From: Desulfobacula sp.
GTDB taxonomy: Bacteria; Desulfobacterota; Desulfobacteria; Desulfobacterales; Desulfobacteraceae
Assembly (NCBI GenBank): GCA_029940245.1
Contig: JAOZRF010000031.1
Span: 1-12,933, forward strand
Reading direction: 5' to 3'
DNA: 12,933 bases
Both the position numbers and the translations under genes were made by a program. The notes under the pieces are model-generated. The model did not search any database. It had not been told where the DNA came from and was given only the letters and a program-made list of their open reading frames with translations. This document shows, piece by piece, positions 1-6,343 of this stretch (its first letter is position 1; each line of letters opens with the position of its first letter).

Positions 1-47
1 AAGCCGGTCGTGCATTAAACCGCAGGGTTGAGGTCAGACCCTTTTAA
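1..47 (+). CDS. OmpA/MotB-type C-terminal domain protein, 3' end only
   Basis: Only the last codons are inside the window. Reading in the frame that starts at base 3 gives AGRALNRRVEVRPF and then a TAA stop at 45-47. The string GRA-x-NRRVEV is the hallmark end of the OmpA-like peptidoglycan-binding domain, where the paired arginines lie near the meso-diaminopimelate site. Such proteins anchor the outer membrane to the cell wall. The gene comes in from the left, on the + strand, and a strong hairpin terminator follows about 65 bases after the stop. Only fourteen residues are visible, so the rest of the architecture (barrel, lipoprotein or Pal-like) cannot be judged. Confidence 0.72.
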   Translation, partial: AGRALNRRVEVRPF

Positions 48-113
48 TTAAACAATAAATCAAGGGAAAGAATTGTATCTTTAAAGGTACTTTTCTTTCT
101 CTTACAAAGTTCT

Positions 114-163
114 GGCCACAAAAAAATCTTAGAGTTTAAACTGGTTTTTTTGTGGCCTTTTTT
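114..163 (+). terminator. Rho-independent terminator after the OmpA-type gene
   Basis: A perfect 13-base inverted repeat (GGCCACAAAAAAA at 114-126 and TTTTTTTGTGGCC at 145-157) encloses an 18-base loop. It is followed directly by a T-rich run (158-170). Stem plus U tract is the classical intrinsic terminator on the + strand. Read from the minus strand, the stem is not followed by a T run, so it is mainly a + strand terminator. Confidence 0.85.
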
Positions 164-203
164 ATTTTTTGTAAAGTAATCTCGCAAAGGCGCGAAGAAG
201 ACC

Positions 204-233
204 GAAAAAATTTTAAGGTTTTACCTAAAACCT
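204..233 (-). terminator. Candidate weak terminator of the rsmA-dapL-moeA-moeA block
   Basis: Read on the minus strand, about 50 bases after the stop codon at 286, AGGTTTT, a four-base AGGT loop and AAAACCT form a 7-bp hairpin (216-233). TTAAAATTTTTT follows it. The stem is short and has only two G-C pairs, but position, orientation and the downstream T run fit an intrinsic terminator for the minus-strand genes. Confidence 0.5.
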
Positions 234-285
234 AAATCCTAAAACAATCCCGGATAGTTGCAAGTCTCTAAACAAAATTGAAAAA

Positions 286-2241
286 CTATATTTCCGGCTT
301 TTCGTTCAGGCACGAGCTATATACAATCTTGCCCGTGTTTTGTGTGCTGTATCCTCCAAGGGACTGGATTCTGTCCTGAAATTGTTTGTTTTGAATAATT
401 TCAAGCAGGGTCTGAATTTTTCGGGTCTTATAAAACCGATCCGGAATAATAAGATCATACTCTTCCGTCACGATGGGAATAAAATCAAGATCAAGGGCCC
501 GGGCTGCCGCCTGGATTCCAAGTCCTGCATCCGCCCTGCCCGACAGAACTGCCACAGCCACGGACATATGGGTGTATTCATCATTTTCATATCCTTGAAT
601 ATCATGAATTGAAAGTCCAAGGCTCGTAAGCTTATAATCAAATAAAATCCTTGTACCGGATCCGCCCTGGCGGTTGATAAACTGCAGGCCCTTGTCTTTT
701 AAATCTTTAATGGATTGAATATGTAAAGGATTACCCTTTGGCACAATCAGCCCTTGATCCCTCATGACAAGATTGATGACCCAGACCTTTTGATCAGGCA
801 GATATTTTTTAATATATGAAATATTATAGCTGCCATCCTCAGGGTCCAGAAGATGGGCTCCGGCTATATGACAGGCGCCTTTTTTAATGGCCATCAAGCC
901 CCCCATGCTGCCCACATGGCTTGATGAAACACTGATGTCGCCGTTCACCCCTTTTATCTGATCCGCCAGAATATCCAGGGTATTATCATGGGAACCCGTT
1001 ATCACAATGGTATTTTCAATGGAAGATAAAGGCCTTAGCAATTGAGCCATAACTTTCTGATTTTCTGATATTCCCTCGGAATTTTGAGGAATCCGGATAA
1101 TGCCGTCCGCCTCGGTCAGAGTGGTTATATTGCCTGCTCCCCGGGGCAATTGGGAGGATATCAGTTTTCCATCCACAGAACCGATTTTTACTCTTAAAAA
1201 TTCTTCCAGACCCAGTTTGGAAGCAATTTTTCTTGCCGGAAAAACAGGAACGGATATAATTTCTTTTTTGGGAAGCTTTTGCATGTTCAGCAACAAGGGC
1301 CCGGCAAATAGTTCAAAGGAAACAATGGCTGAAACGGGGTATCCCGGGATGCCAAATACCGGAATGTCAAACACTTTTCCAAACATCATGGGTTTGCCGG
1401 GCATCATGGTAACCCCGTGGACATAAATTTCACCAAGGGATGAAATTACAGGTTTTGCAAAATCCTCTGACCCGGCTGAAGATCCACCAATGATGCAAAT
1501 CATGTTATAATCTTTTTTTGCCGCTGTTTTAACCGCTGTTTTAATATTTTCAAGATTGTCCTTGAGCATGGGATTCCGGTCGGATTTGGCCCCATAATCT
1601 TCACACAGCCCTGCTAAAACATAAGAATTGGATTCAATCACATCCCCTGGTTTGAGTTGGGCTATTTGAATTTCATGCCATTGCTTAAGTTCTGATCCCG
1701 TTGGGATAATCAAAACTTTCGGCTGTTTATAAACCGCCACCTTAAATATGCCACCGGAAAGAAGTGCACCAAGGGAATGGGCATTGATCCTGTGGCCTTG
1801 AGGAAAAAGCAATTTGGTGGCCACGATATCTTCCCCCATTTTTCTTACATACTGCCAGGGAAACACGGGGGTCTCAATTTCAACATTTTTTTCGTCGATT
1901 ATATTGAGGTGCTCTATCATAATAACGGCATTGGTGTCTTGTGGCATGACGTGTCCAGTATTGACCCAGAAGGCATTTTTATCAGGGCAGAGGCTTACTG
2001 GAGCATCCGGCCTTGCACCAAATGTAATTTTTGCATCCACGGCAATGCCATCCATGGCAGCAGCATGAAAATTGGGAGAAGAGATGGCTGCCATGGCAGG
2101 TTCAGCCAGGACCCGGCCTTTTGCATTCACCACATCAAGGGTCTCAACTTTTGTCACAATATGTTTAAAATGATCAAAGAGAATTTTTGTTGTCTCTTCA
2201 ATACTTTTCATGTCAAGGTATACGTTTCTTTTGGAATTCAT
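286..2241 (-). CDS. moeA: MoeA fused to a C-terminal PBP-like (COG1910-type) domain
   Basis: MoeA inserts molybdate or tungstate into adenylylated molybdopterin, the last common step of Moco/Wco synthesis, in the cytoplasm. In order: MoeA N-terminal/linker domains at about 1-172 with AAMDGIAVDA (61-70) and RKMGEDI (133-139); the MoCF_biosynth fold at about 174-312 with GGSSAGSEDF (252-261), PGKPMMFGK (281-289) and GIPGYPVSA (297-305); MoeA_C at about 330-403. The acidic and lysine residues expected in a MoeA active site are present. Residues about 410-640 are extra: a type-2 periplasmic-binding-like domain with GSHDNTLDILAD, SSHVGSMGGLMA, RQGGSGTR and GRADAGLG. No signal peptide is present, so this domain is cytosolic. 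It probably senses or supplies the oxyanion (inference). The start at 2241 has GAGAG about 8 bases upstream; a later ATG at codon 11 lacks a good ribosome site. It begins 28 bases after the upstream moeA stop, so it is co-transcribed. Confidence 0.92.
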   Translation of the reverse strand: MNSKRNVYLDMKSIEETTKILFDHFKHIVTKVETLDVVNAKGRVLAEPAMAAISSPNFHAAAMDGIAVDAKITFGARPDAPVSLCPDKNAFWVNTGHVMPQDTNAVIMIEHLNIIDEKNVEIETPVFPWQYVRKMGEDIVATKLLFPQGHRINAHSLGALLSGGIFKVAVYKQPKVLIIPTGSELKQWHEIQIAQLKPGDVIESNSYVLAGLCEDYGAKSDRNPMLKDNLENIKTAVKTAAKKDYNMICIIGGSSAGSEDFAKPVISSLGEIYVHGVTMMPGKPMMFGKVFDIPVFGIPGYPVSAIVSFELFAGPLLLNMQKLPKKEIISVPVFPARKIASKLGLEEFLRVKIGSVDGKLISSQLPRGAGNITTLTEADGIIRIPQNSEGISENQKVMAQLLRPLSSIENTIVITGSHDNTLDILADQIKGVNGDISVSSSHVGSMGGLMAIKKGACHIAGAHLLDPEDGSYNISYIKKYLPDQKVWVINLVMRDQGLIVPKGNPLHIQSIKDLKDKGLQFINRQGGSGTRILFDYKLTSLGLSIHDIQGYENDEYTHMSVAVAVLSGRADAGLGIQAAARALDLDFIPIVTEEYDLIIPDRFYKTRKIQTLLEIIQNKQFQDRIQSLGGYSTQNTGKIVYSSCLNEKPEI

Positions 2242-2269
2242 TGGTCTGCTCTCTTTTTTTCGGATTTTT

Positions 2270-3496
2270 TTATAAAAGGATGATATTTACCATGGTATTC
2301 TTTGTCAGGCCTTCAACATGATCTCCTATTTCAAGAAGTCCGTCTGCGTGAATCATGGTTCTGATCAGCCCTGATTTTCCAAGGACGGGTTTTGCCAGAA
2401 TCAGGTTTTCCTTTTTTATAAGTTCAACCCTGATAAAATCCCTCCTGCCCTGAGCAGATGGCAAATTTCGTGTCAGCTGTGCCGGAACCCGGATGGTTCT
2501 GTCCAAAGGTGCAAGCCCTTTAAGCCGGTTTAAAAAAGGGATGACCACAATTTTAAGTACCACCATTGCCGAAACCACCTGGCCGGGAAGTCCCCACACA
2601 GGCTTTTTCCCTACTTTAGCAAGGATAGTGGGTTTGCCCGGACTTATGGACATGCCATGGACCAATATCTCGGAATCCGGCAGTGAGGATAACACCTCAA
2701 TGGTAAAATCCCTTGTTCCCACAGAGCTTCCACCGGAAATAAGGACCATATCCGTTTCTTCAATGGCTTTTTCAATAATTTTTTTAATGGCCCTGGGATC
2801 ATCCTTGACAATGCCATAGTGAACGGGTGTGGCATGGGCCTCTTTGATAAAGCCTGACAAAGTATAAGAGTTGATATCACGTATTTTACCGGGAACAGGC
2901 TCTTCTTCAATGGGAATAATTTCATCTCCCGTTGAAATGATACCCACTTTTGGTGTTTTATAGGTTTCAATATGGGTAAATCCAAGGCTGGCGGCAAGAC
3001 CTTGTTCCTGGGGTCGGATAAAGGTTCCGCAGAATAAGACAATGTCCTTTTCTGAAAAGTCTTCGTCAGCATCAATCACATTCTGTAAAGGAGCCACGCT
3101 TTTATAAATTTCAACGGAAAGTTCATCAATGAGTTCTGCATGCTCCACCATGACAACACTGTCCGCTCCTTTGGGGAGCATTCCCCCCGTTGAAATTTTT
3201 GCAGCCTGTCCTTGAGAAATACTGAATTTCGGGATATCTCCCATTAAAATGGTTCCCACAATATCAAGCCAGGCAGGGCTGGATTCAGAGGCCCCAAATG
3301 TTGAATCTGCCGCAACAGCATACCCGTCCATGGTGGCTCGTTTAAATCCGGGCATATCTTTTCTGGCAATCAGATCCTGGGCAAGAACCCTGGAAAAAAC
3401 ATTAAAAACAGGTATTGTTTCAGTTTCAACGGGGAAAAAATTTCCAGTCAGCGCCATTACCGCTTCAAGGCTTTTTACTTTGAAAAAATAACTCAT
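2270..3496 (-). CDS. moeA: Molybdopterin molybdenumtransferase MoeA (short paralogue)
   Basis: A standard-length (408 aa) MoeA that catalyses metal insertion into adenylylated molybdopterin. Visible: RATMDGYAVAAD (53-64) in the N-terminal lobe; GIISTGDE (185-192) opening the MoCF_biosynth fold; the DINSYTL segment (207-213); GGSSVGTRDF (255-264); SPGKPTILAK (285-294), holding both active-site lysines; and a C-terminal beta-barrel (about 333-405). Two family motifs are altered: the usual GLPGNPVSA reads GLPGQVVSA (302-310), and the usual R-x-x-GEDI/F stretch reads DADEDF (142-147). It is clearly diverged from its downstream neighbour, so this is not a recent duplication. The GAAGG ribosome site overlaps the TGA stop of dapL, only 14 bases upstream, so translation is probably coupled. 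Whether it prefers molybdenum or tungsten cannot be read from the sequence. Confidence 0.93.
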   Translation of the reverse strand: MSYFFKVKSLEAVMALTGNFFPVETETIPVFNVFSRVLAQDLIARKDMPGFKRATMDGYAVAADSTFGASESSPAWLDIVGTILMGDIPKFSISQGQAAKISTGGMLPKGADSVVMVEHAELIDELSVEIYKSVAPLQNVIDADEDFSEKDIVLFCGTFIRPQEQGLAASLGFTHIETYKTPKVGIISTGDEIIPIEEEPVPGKIRDINSYTLSGFIKEAHATPVHYGIVKDDPRAIKKIIEKAIEETDMVLISGGSSVGTRDFTIEVLSSLPDSEILVHGMSISPGKPTILAKVGKKPVWGLPGQVVSAMVVLKIVVIPFLNRLKGLAPLDRTIRVPAQLTRNLPSAQGRRDFIRVELIKKENLILAKPVLGKSGLIRTMIHADGLLEIGDHVEGLTKNTMVNIILL

Positions 3497-3510
3497 TTGA
3501 TATGTGACCT

Positions 3511-4737
3511 TCAGGTTAATGCCTTTTTCAATCGCTCCATGGCCAATGTCACGTTTTCAAGGCTGTTAAATGCGCTGATCCTGATATAGTTCTGGCCGCA
3601 CCTGCCAAAACCGGCTCCAGGTGTACATACGACCCCGGCTTTGGTCAAAAGCAGGTCAAAAAAATCCCAGGAATCCCGGTCTGCACCATCTATCCAGATA
3701 TAGGGTGAATTTTTTCCGCCAACATAATCAAATCCAAGGGATGCAATGGTTTTGCTGATGATATCGGCATTATTAAGATAATAGTCAATCTGCTGCCTGA
3801 TCTGGACTTTACCCTCTTTTGAATAAACAGCTTCTGCAGCTTTTTGAACAGGATAGGATACTCCATTGAATTTGGTGGAATGCCGCCTGTTCCAGAGGGC
3901 ATGGAGGGATATTTTTTCTCCTTTTGTATTAAAAATCATGCACTCTTTGGGCACCACAGTAAACCCGCATCGTGTTCCTGTAAATCCTGCTGTCTTTGAA
4001 AAACTCCTGAATTCAACGGCCACTTCTTTTGCCCCTTCAATCTCATAGATGGTTCTGGGAAGCTCGTTATCCCGGATAAATGATTCATAGGCAGCATCAA
4101 ATAAAATCAAAGCACGGTTTTCCCTTGCATAGGACACCCACAAGGCAAGTTCATTTTTTGTCATAGTGGACCCTGTCGGGTTGTTGGGAGAACAAAGATA
4201 GATCAGATCCACTTTTTCATCAGGAAGTTCTGGAAAGAATTGGTTTTCTTTTAAACAATCCATATAAAAAATTCCGCTATATCTGCCGTCTTCATACCTG
4301 CCTGTGCGGCCTGCCATGACATTGGTATCAAGATATGCCGGATATACCGGGTCAGGAAGGGCTACTTTGATATCCTGTGCAAATAATTCCTGGAAATTTC
4401 CCGTATCACATTTTGCCCCGTCACTGATAAATATTTCATCGGCTGAAATATCCGCACCTTGATCCTGGAAATCATTTTTTGCAATCTTTTCCCTTAAAAA
4501 AGCATATCCCTGTTCCGGGCCATACCCCCTGAAGGTAGCATCACCGGCCATTTCATCCACCCCTTCATGGAATCCTTTAATCACTGCCGGGGCAAGGGCC
4601 ATTGTGACGTCACCAATCCCCATTCTGATGATGATTGCTTCCGGATTTTTCTTCTGATGTTCATTTACTCGTTTTGCAATATCTGCAAACAGATAAGATG
4701 ATTTTAATTTACTATAATTCTCATTTGCTCTGATCAT
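3511..4737 (-). CDS. dapL: LL-diaminopimelate aminotransferase
   Basis: PLP-dependent class I/II aminotransferase that converts tetrahydrodipicolinate plus glutamate directly to LL-diaminopimelate, bypassing the succinylase or acetylase steps of lysine and peptidoglycan synthesis. At 408 aa it has the family length. The opening [20 protein letters not shown] is characteristic of DapL, and [15 protein letters not shown] (71-85) also matches. Fold-type I landmarks are SPNNPTG (183-189), FDAAYESF (213-220) with the cofactor-contacting Asp and Tyr, the PLP Schiff-base lysine in SFSKTAG (K248), and the substrate-carboxylate arginine in YIRISAF (R386). The start at 4737 has an AAAAGG ribosome site 8 bases upstream. 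The pathway is typical of Desulfobacterota, Chlamydia, cyanobacteria and plants. A 79-base gap to rsmA contains an inverted repeat and a TATATA element, so an internal promoter is possible. Confidence 0.95.
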   Translation of the reverse strand: MIRANENYSKLKSSYLFADIAKRVNEHQKKNPEAIIIRMGIGDVTMALAPAVIKGFHEGVDEMAGDATFRGYGPEQGYAFLREKIAKNDFQDQGADISADEIFISDGAKCDTGNFQELFAQDIKVALPDPVYPAYLDTNVMAGRTGRYEDGRYSGIFYMDCLKENQFFPELPDEKVDLIYLCSPNNPTGSTMTKNELALWVSYARENRALILFDAAYESFIRDNELPRTIYEIEGAKEVAVEFRSFSKTAGFTGTRCGFTVVPKECMIFNTKGEKISLHALWNRRHSTKFNGVSYPVQKAAEAVYSKEGKVQIRQQIDYYLNNADIISKTIASLGFDYVGGKNSPYIWIDGADRDSWDFFDLLLTKAGVVCTPGAGFGRCGQNYIRISAFNSLENVTLAMERLKKALT

Positions 4738-4774
4738 GAATTTACCTTTTTCCCTCTTATATAATGTTTAATTC

Positions 4775-4809
4775 AACTTTCGGACTTAAGTCTGTCAACT
4801 CCGAAGGTT
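4775..4809. repeat. Inverted repeat in the rsmA-dapL gap
   Basis: AACTTTCGG (4775-4783) and CCGAAGGTT (4801-4809) pair over nine positions with one mismatch. The 17-base spacer holds most of a 10-base perfect palindrome, GACTTAAGTC (4783-4792). No T run follows on the minus strand, so it is not a good terminator. It could be an operator or mRNA hairpin ahead of dapL. On the minus strand TTGACA (4791-4796) is present, but 29 bases from the nearest TATATA, too far for one promoter. Confidence 0.4.
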
Positions 4810-4816
4810 GAGATGT

Positions 4817-5665
4817 TTAATTTGTTTTTAGTTTTTTCCATACAGCCATGCCAAGAGATTTGAATTCCGCCACAGTAAGTGTTTCAGCTCTTCTTTTGGC
4901 ATCTATTCCCGCCATTTCCAGGGCCTGAATAATAAACTCTTTTTCAAATTCAAATTCACCCCCTGCCATGGCATTTTTTAAGGATTTTCTTCGTTTTGAA
5001 AAAGCCGCCTTAATGACATTAAATAACATTTTTTCCTGTTCAAGGCTTATTTCTCCAGGCTCAAAAAAATTAAATTTTAAAATAATTGAATCCACATCAG
5101 GTTTCGGGAAAAAAGAGGATGGCCCGATTTGAGTCAGAAGGCTCACATCTGCAGCGTATTGAACCACGGCAGACAGCCTGGAATAATCTTTTGTCCCGGG
5201 TTTTGCAATGATTCTTTTGGCCAGTTCTTTTTGAAACATTAAAAAAGCTGTTTCAATGCAGCGCCTTTCTTCAACCAGTTTGAACAGGATTTGTGATGAA
5301 ATATTGTATGGAAGATTTCCAATGACCACAAATTTTTTGTCATGAGCCAGCTCATTTATATCCAATTTTAAAATATTCTTATGGATGATGGTAACGTTTG
5401 TTAAATTTTCATTTTCCAGTTCCTGCTGTAAAATGGGTATCAGGCGGGCATCTGTTTCAACAGCTATCACATGACGTGCTGCCCGTGCAATAGGGATGGT
5501 AAGAGCGCCAAGCCCCGGCCCTATTTCCAGCATCCGGGTGTCCTTTGACAGCCCGGTTTTTTCAACAATCATTTTTGCTACACCAGGATTGGCAAGAAAA
5601 TTTTGTCCCTTTTCTTTGCCGGCATACAGATTTTGTTCTTTTAATAACAGCCCTGGATGTGTCAT
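4817..5665 (-). CDS. rsmA: 16S rRNA (adenine(1518)-N(6)/adenine(1519)-N(6))-dimethyltransferase RsmA/KsgA
   Basis: RsmA uses S-adenosylmethionine to dimethylate two adjacent adenines in the 3'-terminal hairpin of 16S rRNA, a late quality step in small-subunit assembly. Its loss gives kasugamycin resistance in well-studied bacteria. The 282-residue length is normal. Visible motifs are GQNFLANPGVA (20-30), the SAM-binding MLEIGPGLGALT (45-56), an acidic end of strand 2 in AVETDARL (68-75), the catalytic NLPYNISSQIL (117-127), and the RNA-contacting AFSKRRKSLKNAM (221-233) in the C-terminal helical domain. The start at 5665 has AAAAAGG 8 bases upstream. It is first in a minus-strand block with dapL and the two moeA genes; no clear promoter was recognised in its AT-rich upstream region, which it shares with the divergent 120-residue gene. 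Confidence 0.95.
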   Translation of the reverse strand: MTHPGLLLKEQNLYAGKEKGQNFLANPGVAKMIVEKTGLSKDTRMLEIGPGLGALTIPIARAARHVIAVETDARLIPILQQELENENLTNVTIIHKNILKLDINELAHDKKFVVIGNLPYNISSQILFKLVEERRCIETAFLMFQKELAKRIIAKPGTKDYSRLSAVVQYAADVSLLTQIGPSSFFPKPDVDSIILKFNFFEPGEISLEQEKMLFNVIKAAFSKRRKSLKNAMAGGEFEFEKEFIIQALEMAGIDAKRRAETLTVAEFKSLGMAVWKKLKTN

Positions 5666-5759
5666 ATAACAGCCTTTTTCTGGGGGTTGATTGTCTCTCG
5701 TGTAATCCCTTTAAAAATCTTCTTTTAAAAATTGTTTTAAGCAAATTTTACAAAAAATG

Positions 5760-5800
5760 ACTACTTGACTTTTTTACTACATGCAAGTAGTTATTATATA
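5760..5800 (+). promoter_or_regulatory. Candidate promoter with overlapping palindromic operator
   Basis: ACTACATGCAAGTAGT (5776-5791) is a 16-base palindrome with a single mismatched pair, and an extra half-site ACTACTTG lies at 5760-5767. A possible sigma-70-type pair is TTTACT (5773-5778) and TATATA (5795-5800) with 16-base spacing, so the palindrome would sit between and over the promoter elements, as expected for a repressor. TTGACT (5765-5770) is an alternative -35 but its spacing is poor. The direction toward the + strand gene is an inference. Confidence 0.45.
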
Positions 5801-5863
5801 TACTTCAACCAGAAAATAGATTCAACCTTCAATACAAATTCGGCATGGTTTTTTGTATTTTCA

Positions 5864-5901
5864 ATATCAATTATTTTAGCGTTGATATGTTTATATATCA
5901 A
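5864..5901. repeat. Three ATATCAA/TTGATAT half-sites in the leader of the 120-aa gene
   Basis: ATATCAA (5864-5870), its reverse complement TTGATAT (5882-5888), and ATATCAA again (5895-5901). The last two form a perfect 7-6-7 inverted repeat. It lies 16 bases before the ribosome site of the 120-residue gene, so it could be a protein-binding site or a hairpin in the leader mRNA. The region is AT-rich, so chance is a real possibility. Confidence 0.35.
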
Positions 5902-5916
5902 TAAAATCCTTTTTTC

Positions 5917-5924
5917 GGGAGGTG
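5917..5924 (+). promoter_or_regulatory. Strong ribosome binding site of the 120-aa gene
   Basis: GGGAGGTG with its GGAGG core six bases before the ATG at 5929. This is one of the best Shine-Dalgarno matches in the window and fixes the start of this otherwise unrecognised gene. Confidence 0.85.
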
Positions 5925-5928
5925 TATT

Positions 5929-6291
5929 ATGATAGAAAAACCAGAACTTGAAACCAATTGGGAAAGTTTTATCAAAATGCTGTTGAAAAAACTTGATATT
6001 CCAACAAAAGAAGATATTGATTTTTTACATGGCAAACTTGACAAACTTGAACAATTACTTTATCAGAAACAGCCGGGAAAAAGACCAAAGAAAAAAAAAT
6101 CGGCCGTAAGAAAAAAAACTGCATCTTCCATAGTTCTTGATGAATTTGCCAGACATCCAAAGGGAACCAATTTTAAAACGATTAAGGCATCCACGGGATT
6201 TAATGATAAAAAATTGAGAAATATCATATTCAAGCTGGACAAGACAAAAATGATTAAGCGGGTAAGCCGGGGCATCTACAAAAAAGTTTGA
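5929..6291 (+). CDS. Small coiled-coil / basic-linker / winged-helix-like protein of unknown function
   Basis: Not recognised as a named family. Three parts are visible in 120 residues. Residues 1-48 are helical; the stretch DIPTKEDIDFLHGKLDKLEQLL (23-44) has hydrophobic residues at heptad positions and looks like the short dimerising or tetramerising coil at the end of phasin-type (PHA-granule) proteins. Residues 49-64 are a lysine/arginine-rich linker (KRPKKKKSAVRKK). Residues 65-120 look like a small winged helix: two helices (SSIVLDEFARH, NFKTIKASTGF), a recognition-like helix (NDKKLRNIIFKLDKTKMI), then a short strand turn ending in RGIYKKV. The basic character and fold guess suggest nucleic-acid binding, perhaps a small regulator or DNA-organising protein; both are inference. 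The strong GGGAGGTG ribosome site supports expression. It is followed 52 bases later by the peptidase gene, same strand. Confidence 0.8.
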   Translation: MIEKPELETNWESFIKMLLKKLDIPTKEDIDFLHGKLDKLEQLLYQKQPGKRPKKKKSAVRKKTASSIVLDEFARHPKGTNFKTIKASTGFNDKKLRNIIFKLDKTKMIKRVSRGIYKKV

Positions 6292-6292
6292 T

Positions 6293-6322
6293 CTGAAGCT
6301 CACACCTGACCTGAAGGTCACA
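6293..6322 (+). repeat. Short direct repeat ahead of the M16C peptidase
   Basis: CTGAAGCTCACA (6293-6304) recurs about 18 bases later at 6311-6323 as CTGAAGGTCACA with one base changed. It lies between the stop of the 120-aa gene and the AGAGGA ribosome site of the peptidase. A 14-base string containing the second copy (ACCTGAAGGTCACA) also occurs on the minus strand at 3503-3516, just ahead of moeA. Confidence 0.4.
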
Positions 6323-6343
6323 AGTAAGAGGATATAATTATTC

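Noticed and set aside
216..246. Telomere-like CCTAAA repeats after the moeA-PBP gene
   Set aside because: Only three irregular copies occur and they are better explained by the short hairpin terminator.
1521..1544. Tandem 12-base repeat CCGCTGTTTTAA twice in the moeA-PBP gene
   Set aside because: It is in frame (four codons each, KTAV/KTAA) within a helix of the MoCF domain and is explained as ordinary coding repetition.
1777..2283. A long + strand open frame opposite the moeA-PBP gene
   Set aside because: It lies antisense to a clearly conserved MoeA domain, has no ribosome site, and its translation looks like a shadow rich in Cys, His and Phe.
2644..3075. A minus-strand frame shifted inside moeA
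   Set aside because: It is out of frame with the conserved MoeA motifs and shows a basic, methionine/proline-rich shadow composition.
4758..4796. A sigma-70 promoter for dapL from TTGACA and TATATA
   Set aside because: The elements are 29 bases apart, far from the 16-18 needed, and no other good -35 lies at the right distance.
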